Assembly: GCF_014200015.1 (NCBI RefSeq)
Contig: NZ_JACHOT010000001.1
Span: 1,116,001-1,180,000 of the forward strand
DNA: 64,000 nucleotides
Direction of reading: 5' to 3'
Source: Aminobacter niigataensis
GTDB lineage: Bacteria > Pseudomonadota > Alphaproteobacteria > Rhizobiales > Rhizobiaceae
Of this stretch, positions 47,973 through 56,084 are shown in pieces. Every line of letters starts with the position of its first letter. Positions within the stretch are counted from its first letter, which is position 1. The position numbers and the translations under genes were made by a program. The notes under the pieces were generated by a model, which was given only the letters and a program-made list of their open reading frames with translations, searched no databases and was not told where the DNA came from.

Positions 47973-49538
47973 TTGAACGAGCAAAGACAGCCAACACACT
48001 TGTCCGAAGACACTCAGACCGCTCCAGAAGCGTTGACCTTCGCAGACCTCGGCCTCTCGCCGAAGGTCCTTTCCGCAGTCACCGACGCCGGCTACACGCA
48101 GCCCACGCCGATCCAGGCAGGCGCGATCCCGCACGCCTTGCAAGGCAAGGATGTGCTTGGCATCGCCCAGACGGGTACCGGCAAGACAGCATCCTTCGTG
48201 CTGCCGATGCTGACGCGCCTTGAAAAGGGGCGCGCCCGGGCACGCATGCCACGCACGCTGATCCTTGAACCGACGCGCGAGCTCGCCGCACAGGTCGAAG
48301 AGAACTTCGTCAAGTACGGCAAGAATCATCGCCTCAACATCGCCCTGCTGATCGGCGGTGTGTCGTTCGACGAGCAGGAAAAGAAGCTCGAGCGCGGCGC
48401 TGACGTATTGATCGCCACGCCCGGCCGCATGCTTGATCATTTCGAGCGCGGCAAGCTTTTGCTCACCGGCGTCGAAATCCTCGTCATCGATGAGGCAGAT
48501 CGCATGCTCGACATGGGCTTCATTCCCGACATCGAGCGCATCTGCAAGCTGATCCCATTCACCAGGCAGACGCTGTTCTTCTCGGCGACGATGCCGCCAG
48601 AGATCACCAAGCTGACCGAGCAGTTCCTGCACGCGCCTGTTCGCGTCGAGGTCTCCAAGGCGGCATCGACCAGCACCAACATCACCCAGCGCCTCGTCAA
48701 GTCCGGCCCCAAGCCCTGGGACAAGCGCGAAACGCTGCGCAAGCTCATCAATGCCGAAGGCGATGAGATCAAGAACGCCATCATCTTCTGCAACCGCAAG
48801 GTCGACGTGTCGGAACTTTTCCGCTCGCTGGTGAAGCACGATTTCGACGCCGGCGCGCTGCATGGCGACATGGATCAGCGGGCCCGCATGGCGATGCTGG
48901 CCGGTTTCCGTGACGGCAAGTTGAAGCTGCTCGTCGCCTCCGACGTCGCCGCGCGTGGCCTCGACATTCCCGAGGTCAGCCACGTCTTCAACTACGACGT
49001 GCCTATCCACGCGGAAGACTATGTCCACCGCATTGGCCGTACCGGTCGTGCCGGACGTCTCGGCAAGGCCTTCACCATCGTCACCAAGTCCGACACCAAA
49101 TATGTCGACGCCATCCACCGGCTGACTGGCCTGGAAGTGGAATGGCACGACGGCGACCTGTCGACGGTCGTTGCCAGCGAAGGCGACGACGAGGTGGCTC
49201 CGCGCCGCGGTCGTGGAGCGCCGCGCCGGGCCGGCAAGGATCGGCACGGCCGCGAACGCGACCACAAGCCCCGTGCCGAAGCACCCGTCGTCCAGGCAGC
49301 CGCCGCCCCTGAAGCTCCCGTCGACAATGTCGTGTCCGACATCGACGAGCGCCGCGAGCGCAAGGAAGCGATCAGGAATGGCAATGCCGAACGCAAGCCA
49401 CGCGCCGAACACGACAAGCAGCGTCGCGACGACCGCGGCAACCGTCGCAGCAACCGCGAGCGCGAGGAAGACGACGACCGCACGGTTGGCTTCGGCGACG
49501 ACATGCCGGCGTTCATGCTGATCGCGACCAACGTCTGA
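47973..49538 (+). CDS. DEAD-box ATP-dependent RNA helicase (RhlE-like)
   Basis: Remodels RNA structure using ATP. About 521 residues. Motifs in order: Q motif YTQPTPIQAGAI, I AQTGTGKT, Ia PTRELAAQ, Ib TPGRMLDH, II DEAD, III SAT, IV IFCNRK, V ASDVAARGLD, VI HRIGRTGRAG. A charged Arg/Glu/Ala-rich tail (about the last 130 residues) is probably disordered and RNA-binding. The start is uncertain: no ATG precedes the Q motif, and TTG codons at 47931, 47973 and 48000 are all possible without a strong ribosome binding site. Confidence 0.93.
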   Translation: MNEQRQPTHLSEDTQTAPEALTFADLGLSPKVLSAVTDAGYTQPTPIQAGAIPHALQGKDVLGIAQTGTGKTASFVLPMLTRLEKGRARARMPRTLILEPTRELAAQVEENFVKYGKNHRLNIALLIGGVSFDEQEKKLERGADVLIATPGRMLDHFERGKLLLTGVEILVIDEADRMLDMGFIPDIERICKLIPFTRQTLFFSATMPPEITKLTEQFLHAPVRVEVSKAASTSTNITQRLVKSGPKPWDKRETLRKLINAEGDEIKNAIIFCNRKVDVSELFRSLVKHDFDAGALHGDMDQRARMAMLAGFRDGKLKLLVASDVAARGLDIPEVSHVFNYDVPIHAEDYVHRIGRTGRAGRLGKAFTIVTKSDTKYVDAIHRLTGLEVEWHDGDLSTVVASEGDDEVAPRRGRGAPRRAGKDRHGRERDHKPRAEAPVVQAAAAPEAPVDNVVSDIDERRERKEAIRNGNAERKPRAEHDKQRRDDRGNRRSNREREEDDDRTVGFGDDMPAFMLIATNV

Positions 49539-49556
49539 GCGCGCCTGCGCCTCAAC

Positions 49557-49585
49557 GAAAAATGGCCCCTTTCGGGGCCATTTTC
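49557..49585 (+). terminator. Rho-independent terminator after the DEAD-box helicase gene
   Basis: Perfect 11-bp stem AAAATGGCCCC/GGGGCCATTTT with loop TTTC, 20 bp past the stop. The A/T flanks would allow it to work in both directions. Confidence 0.85.
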
Positions 49586-49655
49586 ATTTGTGCCTGAGCG
49601 GAACCTGGCTTTCGCAGAGGGCGGCGGTTTCATAGCGGCGCATCACAGTCCAAAT

Positions 49656-49682
49656 GAAAAACGGCCCGCAAGGGGCCGTTTT
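49656..49682 (-). terminator. Rho-independent terminator after the OmpA-like lipoprotein gene
   Basis: 10-bp stem AAAACGGCCC/GGGCCGTTTT with a 5-nt loop, followed on the minus strand by TTTTTC, 24 bp past the stop. Confidence 0.8.
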
Positions 49683-49706
49683 GTTGCTTGCTTGGCTGCT
49701 CGCCGC

Positions 49707-50354
49707 TCAGGTGAGCGGCGACAGCTGGATTTCCACGCGGCGGTTCTGAGCGCGGCCTTCGGACGTAGCATTGGACGCAATCGGTCGCGTCGCGCCGAAG
49801 CCGGTGACGGCAAAGCGGCGCGAATCGACTCCCTGGGCACCGAGGTAGTTGGCGACCGACAGCGCGCGACGCTGCGACAGGTCGAAATTGTGCTGGTCGC
49901 CACCGGTCGAGTCGGTGTGGCCGAACACGTCGACAGTGGTCTGGTTGAACTTCTTCAGCACCAGGGCAACCGAGTTGAGGGTGCCGTAGAAGCCTGCCTT
50001 CACGGCATCCTGGTCCGTGGCGAAGGTAATGTTCGACGGCATGTTCAGGATGATCTGGTCGCCGGCGCGGGTAACGCTGACGCCCGTGCCCTGAAGCTGG
50101 GCGCGGAGCTCCGATTCCTGCCTGTCCATGTAGCCACCGGCAAGACCGCCAGCGAGTGCGCCGACACCGGCGCCGATCAGCGCGTTGCGGCGATCATTGC
50201 CGCCAGCCAGCAGGCCGAGGCCGGCACCGGCCAACGCACCAAGGCCAGCACCCGCAGCCGCGTTGGAAACCTTCTGATCACCCGTATAGGGGTCGGTGGT
50301 GCAGGCGCCGACGAACATGCTGCCTGCCAGCACCAAAATCACTGTCTTTTTCAT
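49707..50354 (-). CDS. OmpA-like peptidoglycan-binding lipoprotein with glycine zipper
   Basis: 215 residues from MKKTVILVLAGSMFVGAC (50354), preceded by GAGAGGGA. This is a lipoprotein signal with lipobox VGAC and lipidated C18. A glycine-zipper region (about 34-85, repeating GAGLGALAGAGLGLLAGG) could insert in or lie against the membrane. The C-terminal OmpA domain has the peptidoglycan-binding signature VDVFGHTDSTGGDQHNFDLS and QRRALSVANYL. It probably links the outer membrane to the cell wall. The longer reading upstream is rejected because it buries the lipobox. Confidence 0.9.
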   Translation of the reverse strand: MKKTVILVLAGSMFVGACTTDPYTGDQKVSNAAAGAGLGALAGAGLGLLAGGNDRRNALIGAGVGALAGGLAGGYMDRQESELRAQLQGTGVSVTRAGDQIILNMPSNITFATDQDAVKAGFYGTLNSVALVLKKFNQTTVDVFGHTDSTGGDQHNFDLSQRRALSVANYLGAQGVDSRRFAVTGFGATRPIASNATSEGRAQNRRVEIQLSPLT

Positions 50355-50488
50355 AAGGATGTCCCTCTCCGTACCGCGAAACCCAATGGCGTTTCGCGCA
50401 AAGCCCTTCACCGGCCTTGTAGCATGAAATACGGCGAAAAACGGATCAGCGGAGCAACCGAGGCGCAAAGTCACAGACTATCGCCAGA

Positions 50489-50857
50489 TCACCAGAGGTT
50501 CTTTCCGTCGATGACCACTACCTCGAGCTTATCGAGATCGAAGTCGTCGAACAGGCGAGCATTGACGCTGACCTTGGGGTTGTCGAAATCAGGCTCGCCG
50601 GTCGACCAGTCAGGTGTCTTGGTGAAGGTGCCGCAGCCGCAGATGGCGCAGAAGCCGTGCTTCACCGTCTTTGATCCCCACTCATAGACCGATACGTTTT
50701 CCGGTGGGCTGGTGAGCGTGAATTGCGCCGGCGTGTAGTAGGCCCACAACGAGCCGCGCTTGGAACAGAACGAACAGGTACAGGCGGTGACAGTCTCCGG
50801 CGCCTCCGTCACTTCGAACGTTGTTGCCTTGCAATGGCAGCTTGCCTTGATGACCAT
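50489..50857 (-). CDS. GFA-family (glutathione-dependent formaldehyde-activating-like) zinc protein
   Basis: 122 residues. Start ATG at 50857 chosen because GAGGAG lies 6 nt upstream; the ATG at 50863 abuts it. The zinc-binding Cys set of the GFA fold is complete: C7 and C9 (SCHC), C26, C28 and C31 (CTCSFC), C70, C73 and C75 (CAICGC). The name comes from Gfa of Paracoccus, but most members have no proven link to formaldehyde, so function is open. Confidence 0.88.
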   Translation of the reverse strand: MVIKASCHCKATTFEVTEAPETVTACTCSFCSKRGSLWAYYTPAQFTLTSPPENVSVYEWGSKTVKHGFCAICGCGTFTKTPDWSTGEPDFDNPKVSVNARLFDDFDLDKLEVVVIDGKNLW

Positions 50858-50915
50858 GTCCATCTCCTCGCAGGTCAGCGTCGCGCCGCTTGGCGACGGC
50901 ATACATTAGCCAGGT

Positions 50916-50941
50916 GCTCCTGACAGGCTAGCGTCAGGAGC
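50916..50941. terminator. Hairpin between the GFA gene and the Cys-rich secreted protein gene
   Basis: Perfect 9-bp stem GCTCCTGAC/GTCAGGAGC with an 8-nt loop, 15 bp past the stop of the upstream minus-strand gene. No T-tract, so it is weak as an intrinsic terminator. Confidence 0.4.
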
Positions 50942-50956
50942 AGGTGCGCTGGCGCC

Positions 50957-51289
50957 TCAATATGACCTCGACGGGACGAACAGGCATATGGTCCGGCTGT
51001 CATCGGCTCCGGCGACCGAACACCAATGGTATTGGCCATCCGGCGAATCGTGGATACGCGCATCCTGATAGGTGACAACCTCGCCGGTGCCTTCGATGAC
51101 ATAGCCTTGCGGGCGCTCGCTGATGGCCTTTTTCGGCACCTCGCGGCAGTCGTAGCCGGAGCAGCAGGCAAAAGGATAGGTCCAGCCTTTTGGAGCGTCA
51201 TGCGATGAGGCTGGTGGCGTGCTGAGCGAGATCAGCGCCAGCGCCGAAACAGCAAGCGCGCGCGGGCGGGGCTTTCCTGGGCACAACAT
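50957..51289 (-). CDS. Small Cys-rich secreted hypothetical protein, 110 aa
   Basis: 110 residues from the ATG at 51289. The N-terminus is a signal peptide (RALAVSALALISLSTPPASS). The mature part has five cysteines in the pattern ACCSGYDCREVP (C42, C43, C48), YHWCSV (C90) and TICLFVP (C102), together with DSPDGQYHWC. Small rhizobial secreted proteins with a CC-x4-C and HxC arrangement are common and uncharacterised. The longer in-frame start at 51388 has no signal peptide logic. No function assigned. Confidence 0.7.
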   Translation of the reverse strand: MLCPGKPRPRALAVSALALISLSTPPASSHDAPKGWTYPFACCSGYDCREVPKKAISERPQGYVIEGTGEVVTYQDARIHDSPDGQYHWCSVAGADDSRTICLFVPSRSY

Positions 51290-51421
51290 GGCGTCTTCCC
51301 CTGAGATCACCTCCCAAGCGAAATCCTGCGCCCGCATGCTTAACGAAATGTTAGCCGGAATGTTCCGGGCATCGGCGCCCGGCCGCACTGCGGCCGGGCT
51401 TGACGATGTCGGCTTTGCCGA

Positions 51422-52553
51422 TCAGTCGAGGTCAGCGACAGCCTGCCCTGCCCCGCCTTCGATACGCTGCGACAGAGAGGCTTCCATGAAGTCATCGAGA
51501 TCGCCATCCAGCACATCGGAAGGGCTGGTGCTTTCGACCCCGGTGCGCAGATCCTTCACCAGCTGATAGGGCTGGAGAACGTAGGAGCGGATCTGGTGAC
51601 CCCAGCCGATGTCGGTCTTGGCGGACTCTGTCGCGTTGGCGACGGCTTCGCGCTTTTTCAGCTCTTCCTCGTAGAGGCGTGAGCGCAGCATCTCCCAGGC
51701 CTTGGCCTTGTTCTTGTGCTGCGAACGCTCGGCCTGGCAGGCAACCGCGATGCCTGTCGCGATGTGCGTGATGCGCACCGCAGAGTCGGTCGTGTTGACG
51801 TGCTGGCCGCCGGCGCCCGAGGACCGGTAAGTGTCGATGCGGACGTCGGATTCCGAGACGTCGATCTCGATCGAATCATCAACCACCGGATAGACCCAGA
51901 CGCTGGAGAACGAGGTGTGCCGCCGGGCATTGCTGTCATAGGGCGAGATGCGGACCAGGCGATGGACACCCGATTCCGTCTTCAACCATCCGTAGGCATT
52001 GTGGCCCTTGATGAGCAGCGTGGCCGACTTGATGCCGGCTTCTTCGCCGTCATGGACTTCCAGGACCTCGACCTTGAAGCGGCGACGCTCGGCCCAGCGC
52101 GTATACATGCGCAGCAGCATGTTCGCCCAGTCCTGGCTTTCGGTGCCGCCGGCGCCGGCGTGAACTTCGAGATAGGTGTCGTTCTGGTCGGCTTCGCCCG
52201 ACAACAGCGACTCGATCTGTCGTGCCCGGATTTCGCCCGACAGCGAACGGATAGCGGTCTCGGCCTCGCTGATGATATCAGCGTCGCCTTCTTCCTCGCC
52301 CATCTCAATCAGGCCGATATTGTCGTCGAGCGCCTGGCTCAGGCCCTTGATGGACTTGATGCTGTCGTCGAGCGACTGGCGCTCGCGCATCAGCTTCTGC
52401 GCTTCCTGAGGGTCGTTCCAGAGAGCAGCGTCTTCAGCCCTCATGTTCAGGTAATCAAGCCGCTTTACCGCCTGATCCCAGTCAAAGATGCCTCCTCAGC
52501 AGGCTTATGGCCTGCCTGATTTCGTCGACGATGTTCTGCGTTTCCGCGCGCAT
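51422..52553 (-). CDS. prfB: Peptide chain release factor 2, programmed +1 frameshift
   Basis: RF2 terminates translation at UGA and UAA. Two pieces make one protein. The zero-frame ORF starts at the ATG at 52553 ([20 protein letters not shown]), runs 23 codons and hits TGA at 52484-52482. Shifting +1 after CTT (52487-52485) continues as [20 protein letters not shown] to the stop at 51422, giving 376 residues, the usual rhizobial length. The signal is AGGAGG (52496-52491), a 3-nt spacer, then CTT TGA C. Downstream, the tripeptide anticodon is SPF-like (residues RISPYDSN region follows) and the catalytic GGQ is in [17 protein letters not shown]. An internal start at 52444 would lose the N-terminal domain. 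Confidence 0.97.
52481..52496 (-). promoter_or_regulatory. prfB recoding site (programmed +1 frameshift)
   Basis: Minus strand AGGAGG-CAT-CTT-TGA-C: an internal Shine-Dalgarno 3 nt before the slippery CTT, and an in-frame UGA in its poor termination context UGAC. The layout equals the E. coli prfB site. RF2 shortage favours the shift, so RF2 level controls itself. Confidence 0.95.
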
Positions 52554-52698
52554 GGCAGTGTGCTTCTTCTTGTTGTTGGCGGCCTGGAAAGACCCTTGAA
52601 TCGGCGCGGAACATAGGGTCGGGGCCTCCGCCTGTAAAGGGAAATGGGCGGACGCCGCGGCTCCCGCCCATCACGATCAGGGCCAGAGGCACCATCAC

Positions 52699-53169
52699 CT
52701 ATCCCGCGTAAGCCTTTTCCAGCTTGGCGACCTCGATCCTGGTCATCTGCAACATTGCCTGCATCACCCTGCCCGCTTTGGCCGGATCGGGGTCTCCAAG
52801 CAGCCGCGGCAAGGCTTCGGGAACGATCTGCCAAGACAAGCCGAACCTGTCCTTCAACCAACCGCACTGGCCAGGCTGCCCGCCTTCCGACAACCTGTCC
52901 CAGAAATGATCGACCTCGGCCTGATCCTTGCAGTCGACAACCATCGAGATCGCTTCGGTGAACTTGAACATGGGACCGCCATTGAGTGCGGTGAAACGGA
53001 TCCCCTCAAGCTCGAACTCCGCAACCATGACACTGCCCACCGGACCGGGTCCAGCTTCGCCATAGCGTATCACCTTGCCGACCTTGGCGTTCCTGAACAC
53101 CGAGATGTAGAAACTGACCGCCTCTTCCGCCTGGTTGTCGAACCACAGGAACGGCGTGATCTTCTGCAT
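52699..53169 (-). CDS. PhnB-like VOC-superfamily protein
   Basis: 156 residues from MQKITPFLWFDNQAEEAVSF (53169, with a second ATG at 53172; AGGAGG lies 5-8 nt upstream). The fold is the glyoxalase/VOC PhnB type, the group often labelled 3-demethylubiquinone-9 3-methyltransferase-like: YISVFRNAKVGKVIRYGEAG, EGIRFTALNGGPMFKFTEAI and CGWLKDRFGLSWQIVPEALP are its landmarks. The methyltransferase label is not supported by any SAM motif. Substrate unknown. Confidence 0.85.
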   Translation of the reverse strand: MQKITPFLWFDNQAEEAVSFYISVFRNAKVGKVIRYGEAGPGPVGSVMVAEFELEGIRFTALNGGPMFKFTEAISMVVDCKDQAEVDHFWDRLSEGGQPGQCGWLKDRFGLSWQIVPEALPRLLGDPDPAKAGRVMQAMLQMTRIEVAKLEKAYAG

Positions 53170-53342
53170 CATTCTCTCCTCCTTTTTCAGAATTCGGATT
53201 GCCGTGGCAGTTTCCGTTGCAAGGACGTTCGAGCGGGCAAGTTTCCGACATGTGCGCAAAGCTCTAGCCACTCGGCTCTCCAATAACCAATAAGCTATAT
53301 AACTGATAGGATATACGCAAGACGATAGAGCCTCCTGCGCGC

Positions 53343-53375
53343 AAACAAAAATGCGCGCGGCCGAGCCGCGCGCAT
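53343..53375 (-). terminator. Rho-independent terminator after the PBP1A gene
   Basis: 11-bp stem ATGCGCGCGGC/GCCGCGCGCAT with a 3-nt loop, followed on the minus strand by TTTTGTTTG, about 50 bp past the stop. Confidence 0.8.
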
Positions 53376-53424
53376 CCTGAAAACTTGCTTTGGAGGCCGG
53401 CTTTCGCCGACGTGGCTGTCCGGA

Positions 53425-55878
53425 TTAATAGAGGCCGCCGCCACCTTCGCTGATGGCCTTGCTGGCCTGCGGCGAAAGCGCTTCGCCATAGCCGTTGCTG
53501 CCATCTTCGCCCATGCCGATGACCCAGTAGCTGTCGGCCGGGCCGGTGCCGGGCTTGAAGGCTTCCATGATGGTGCCGGGCGCGCCTTGGGCTGCCTGCA
53601 TGCCGGTCTTGCGATCGATGGAGATCAGGGCCATGCCCTCGGGAACGACGAAGTCGACCTTGGGCGTGCCGTCGAGCGCCACCTTCATGAACTCCTTGAA
53701 GATAGGGGCCGCAAGGCCGCCGCCAGTGGTGCCCTTGCCCAGCGTCTGCGGCTTGTCGAAGCCGAGATAGAGCCCGACGACGAGGTTCGGCGTATAGCCG
53801 ACAAACCAGGCATCCTTCTCGTCATTGGTGGTGCCGGTCTTGCCGGCCATCGGGCGGCCGAGTTCGAGCAGGGTCGTTGCCGTGCCGCGCAGGACGACGC
53901 CTTCCATCATCGAGGTGATCTGGTAGGCGGTCATTGGGTCGAGCACCTGCTCGGAATTGTCGACCAGTTCCGGCTCCGGCTGGTTGGCCCAGTCGGCGGC
54001 AACGCAACCTTCGCAGCCGCGCTCGTCGTGCTTGAACACGGTCTTGCCGTAGCGATCCTGGATGCGGTCGATCAGCGACGGCTTGATCTGCCGGCCGCCA
54101 TTGGCCATCACGGCGTAGGCGGAGACCATGCGCATGACAGTGGTTTCGCCGGAACCCAGCGACATGGCCAGCACGGGCAGCATCTTGTCATAGACGCCAA
54201 AGCGCTCGGCATATTCGGCCACCGTCTTCATGCCCATGTCGTTGGCGAGACGGACGGTCATCAGGTTGCGCGAGCGCTCGATGCCGGCGCGCAGCGTCGA
54301 CGGACCAGCCGCCTTGCCGTCATAGTTTTTGGGCGACCAACTCGTGCTGCCGGTCTGGATGGTGATCGGACCGTCCATGATCACGGATGCGGGGGTATAG
54401 CCATTGTCGAGTGCTGCCGCATAGACGAACGGCTTGAACGCAGAACCGGGCTGGCGCATCGCCTGGGTGGCGCGGTTGAACTCGGACTGCGCATAAGAGA
54501 AGCCACCGACCATGGCGAGCACGCGGCCGGTATGCGGGTCCATCGCGACGAGACCACCCGATACCTCTGGCACCTGGCGCAGCGCATAACTGTCACTGCC
54601 TTGGTTCTTTTCGACATAGACGACGTCGCCGGGCTTGAGCACGTCGGCGGGCGAATTGGCCTTCACGCGCTTGCCGTCGACGACGTGGCGCATGGCGAAG
54701 CTCATATCTTCCGCGGACACGGTGCTGCGCTCGCGGTCCTTGGAGAGTGCGCCGGAAACCTCGCGCTTGGGCTGCAGGCCGATGCCGAGCCCCGCCTTCG
54801 AGCTGTCTAGTACGACTGCAAGGCGCCATTCGGGGACGTCGTCGAGGCTCTTGACCTCGCCCAGCGCCGTGCCCCAATCGCTGGAAATGTCGATGCTCTT
54901 GACCGGGCCGCGGTAGCCGCGCAGGCGATCGTATTTTTCCAGGCCCGACTGCATGGCCCTGCGCGCCATCACCTGAAGCTTCGGATCAAGCGTGGTGCGC
55001 ACCGACAGGCCGCCCTCGTAGAGCGCGTCCTGGCCATAGCGGGCGATCAGTTCGCGGCGCACTTCCTCGGTGAAGTACTCGCCAGCGAAAACATAGGTGC
55101 CGACGCGGCGCGGCGTGACGCCAAGCGGCGACGCTTTCGCCTTTTCACCCTCTTCGCGCGACACGTAGCCATTGCCGACCATCTGGTCGATGACCCAGTT
55201 GCGGCGCTCGATCGCCCGGTCGGTGAACCTGAACGGATGATAGTTGGACGGGCCCTTGGGAAGCGACGCCAGATAGGCCGCTTCTGCGACCGTCAGCTCG
55301 TTGACCGACTTGTCGTAGTAAGTCAGCGCTGCACCGGCGATGCCATAAGCACCAAGGCCGAAGAAAATCTCGTTGAGATAAAGCTCGAGAATGCGATCCT
55401 TCGAGTAGGCCTGCTCGATGCGGAAGGCCAGGATCATTTCCTTGATCTTGCGCTCGTATGTCTGATCGGAGCTCAGCAGGAAGTTCTTGGCGACCTGCTG
55501 GGTAATCGTCGAGGCGCCGACCTGGCGGCGGCCGGAGCCCAAATTCTGGAAATTTGTCAGCACGGCGCGGCCCAAACCGGTCACATCGATGCCGGGATGG
55601 TTGTAGAAATTCTTGTCCTCTGCCGACAGGAATGCCGCCTTGACGCGGTCGGGCACAGCCTGGATCGGCAGATAGAGCCGGCGCTCGCGCGCGAACTCGC
55701 CCATCAGCGCGCCATCGGAGGCGTGGATGCGGGTGGTCACCGGCGGCTCGTATTTGGCGAGCACCTCGTAGTCCGGCAGTTCCTTATTGACCTGGCCAAG
55801 ATAGATCGCCACACCCGCCGCAACGACGAGCGCAAGCGTCGTGCCGATGCCGAAGAAATAGCCGATAAGACGAATCAT
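53425..55878 (-). CDS. mrcA: Penicillin-binding protein 1A, bifunctional glycosyltransferase/transpeptidase
   Basis: Class A PBP, 817 residues, polymerises and cross-links peptidoglycan. One N-terminal transmembrane helix (about 5-28). GT51 domain: LSAEDKNFYNHPGIDVTG with catalytic Glu87, GASTITQQVAKNFL (121-134), KDRILELYLNEIFFG. An OB-like insert (about 290-430) follows. Transpeptidase motifs: S479-x-x-K482 in PGSAFKPF, S536-R-N and K680-T-G-T. A Gly/Ser-rich tail ends GGGGLY. Downstream of amiC on the same strand. Confidence 0.97.
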   Translation of the reverse strand: MIRLIGYFFGIGTTLALVVAAGVAIYLGQVNKELPDYEVLAKYEPPVTTRIHASDGALMGEFARERRLYLPIQAVPDRVKAAFLSAEDKNFYNHPGIDVTGLGRAVLTNFQNLGSGRRQVGASTITQQVAKNFLLSSDQTYERKIKEMILAFRIEQAYSKDRILELYLNEIFFGLGAYGIAGAALTYYDKSVNELTVAEAAYLASLPKGPSNYHPFRFTDRAIERRNWVIDQMVGNGYVSREEGEKAKASPLGVTPRRVGTYVFAGEYFTEEVRRELIARYGQDALYEGGLSVRTTLDPKLQVMARRAMQSGLEKYDRLRGYRGPVKSIDISSDWGTALGEVKSLDDVPEWRLAVVLDSSKAGLGIGLQPKREVSGALSKDRERSTVSAEDMSFAMRHVVDGKRVKANSPADVLKPGDVVYVEKNQGSDSYALRQVPEVSGGLVAMDPHTGRVLAMVGGFSYAQSEFNRATQAMRQPGSAFKPFVYAAALDNGYTPASVIMDGPITIQTGSTSWSPKNYDGKAAGPSTLRAGIERSRNLMTVRLANDMGMKTVAEYAERFGVYDKMLPVLAMSLGSGETTVMRMVSAYAVMANGGRQIKPSLIDRIQDRYGKTVFKHDERGCEGCVAADWANQPEPELVDNSEQVLDPMTAYQITSMMEGVVLRGTATTLLELGRPMAGKTGTTNDEKDAWFVGYTPNLVVGLYLGFDKPQTLGKGTTGGGLAAPIFKEFMKVALDGTPKVDFVVPEGMALISIDRKTGMQAAQGAPGTIMEAFKPGTGPADSYWVIGMGEDGSNGYGEALSPQASKAISEGGGGLY

Positions 55879-56084
55879 GCCCGCTCCAGTACAAGGTTCG
55901 GGGGTTCCCTAAACCAACCCGCCATCACCGCAAGCCGCAGGTACTGTCCCGATCCGTAATCGGCCACCCATGTCGCGCGGTTGTGGGCAAAATACGGCAA
56001 CAGCCAGCATGCGCCAAAGATTTCGGCCAGAACGGCCATAATTGCCTCGGTAGTTGCCGCTCCGCAACGCCAAATTGCGGGCCG

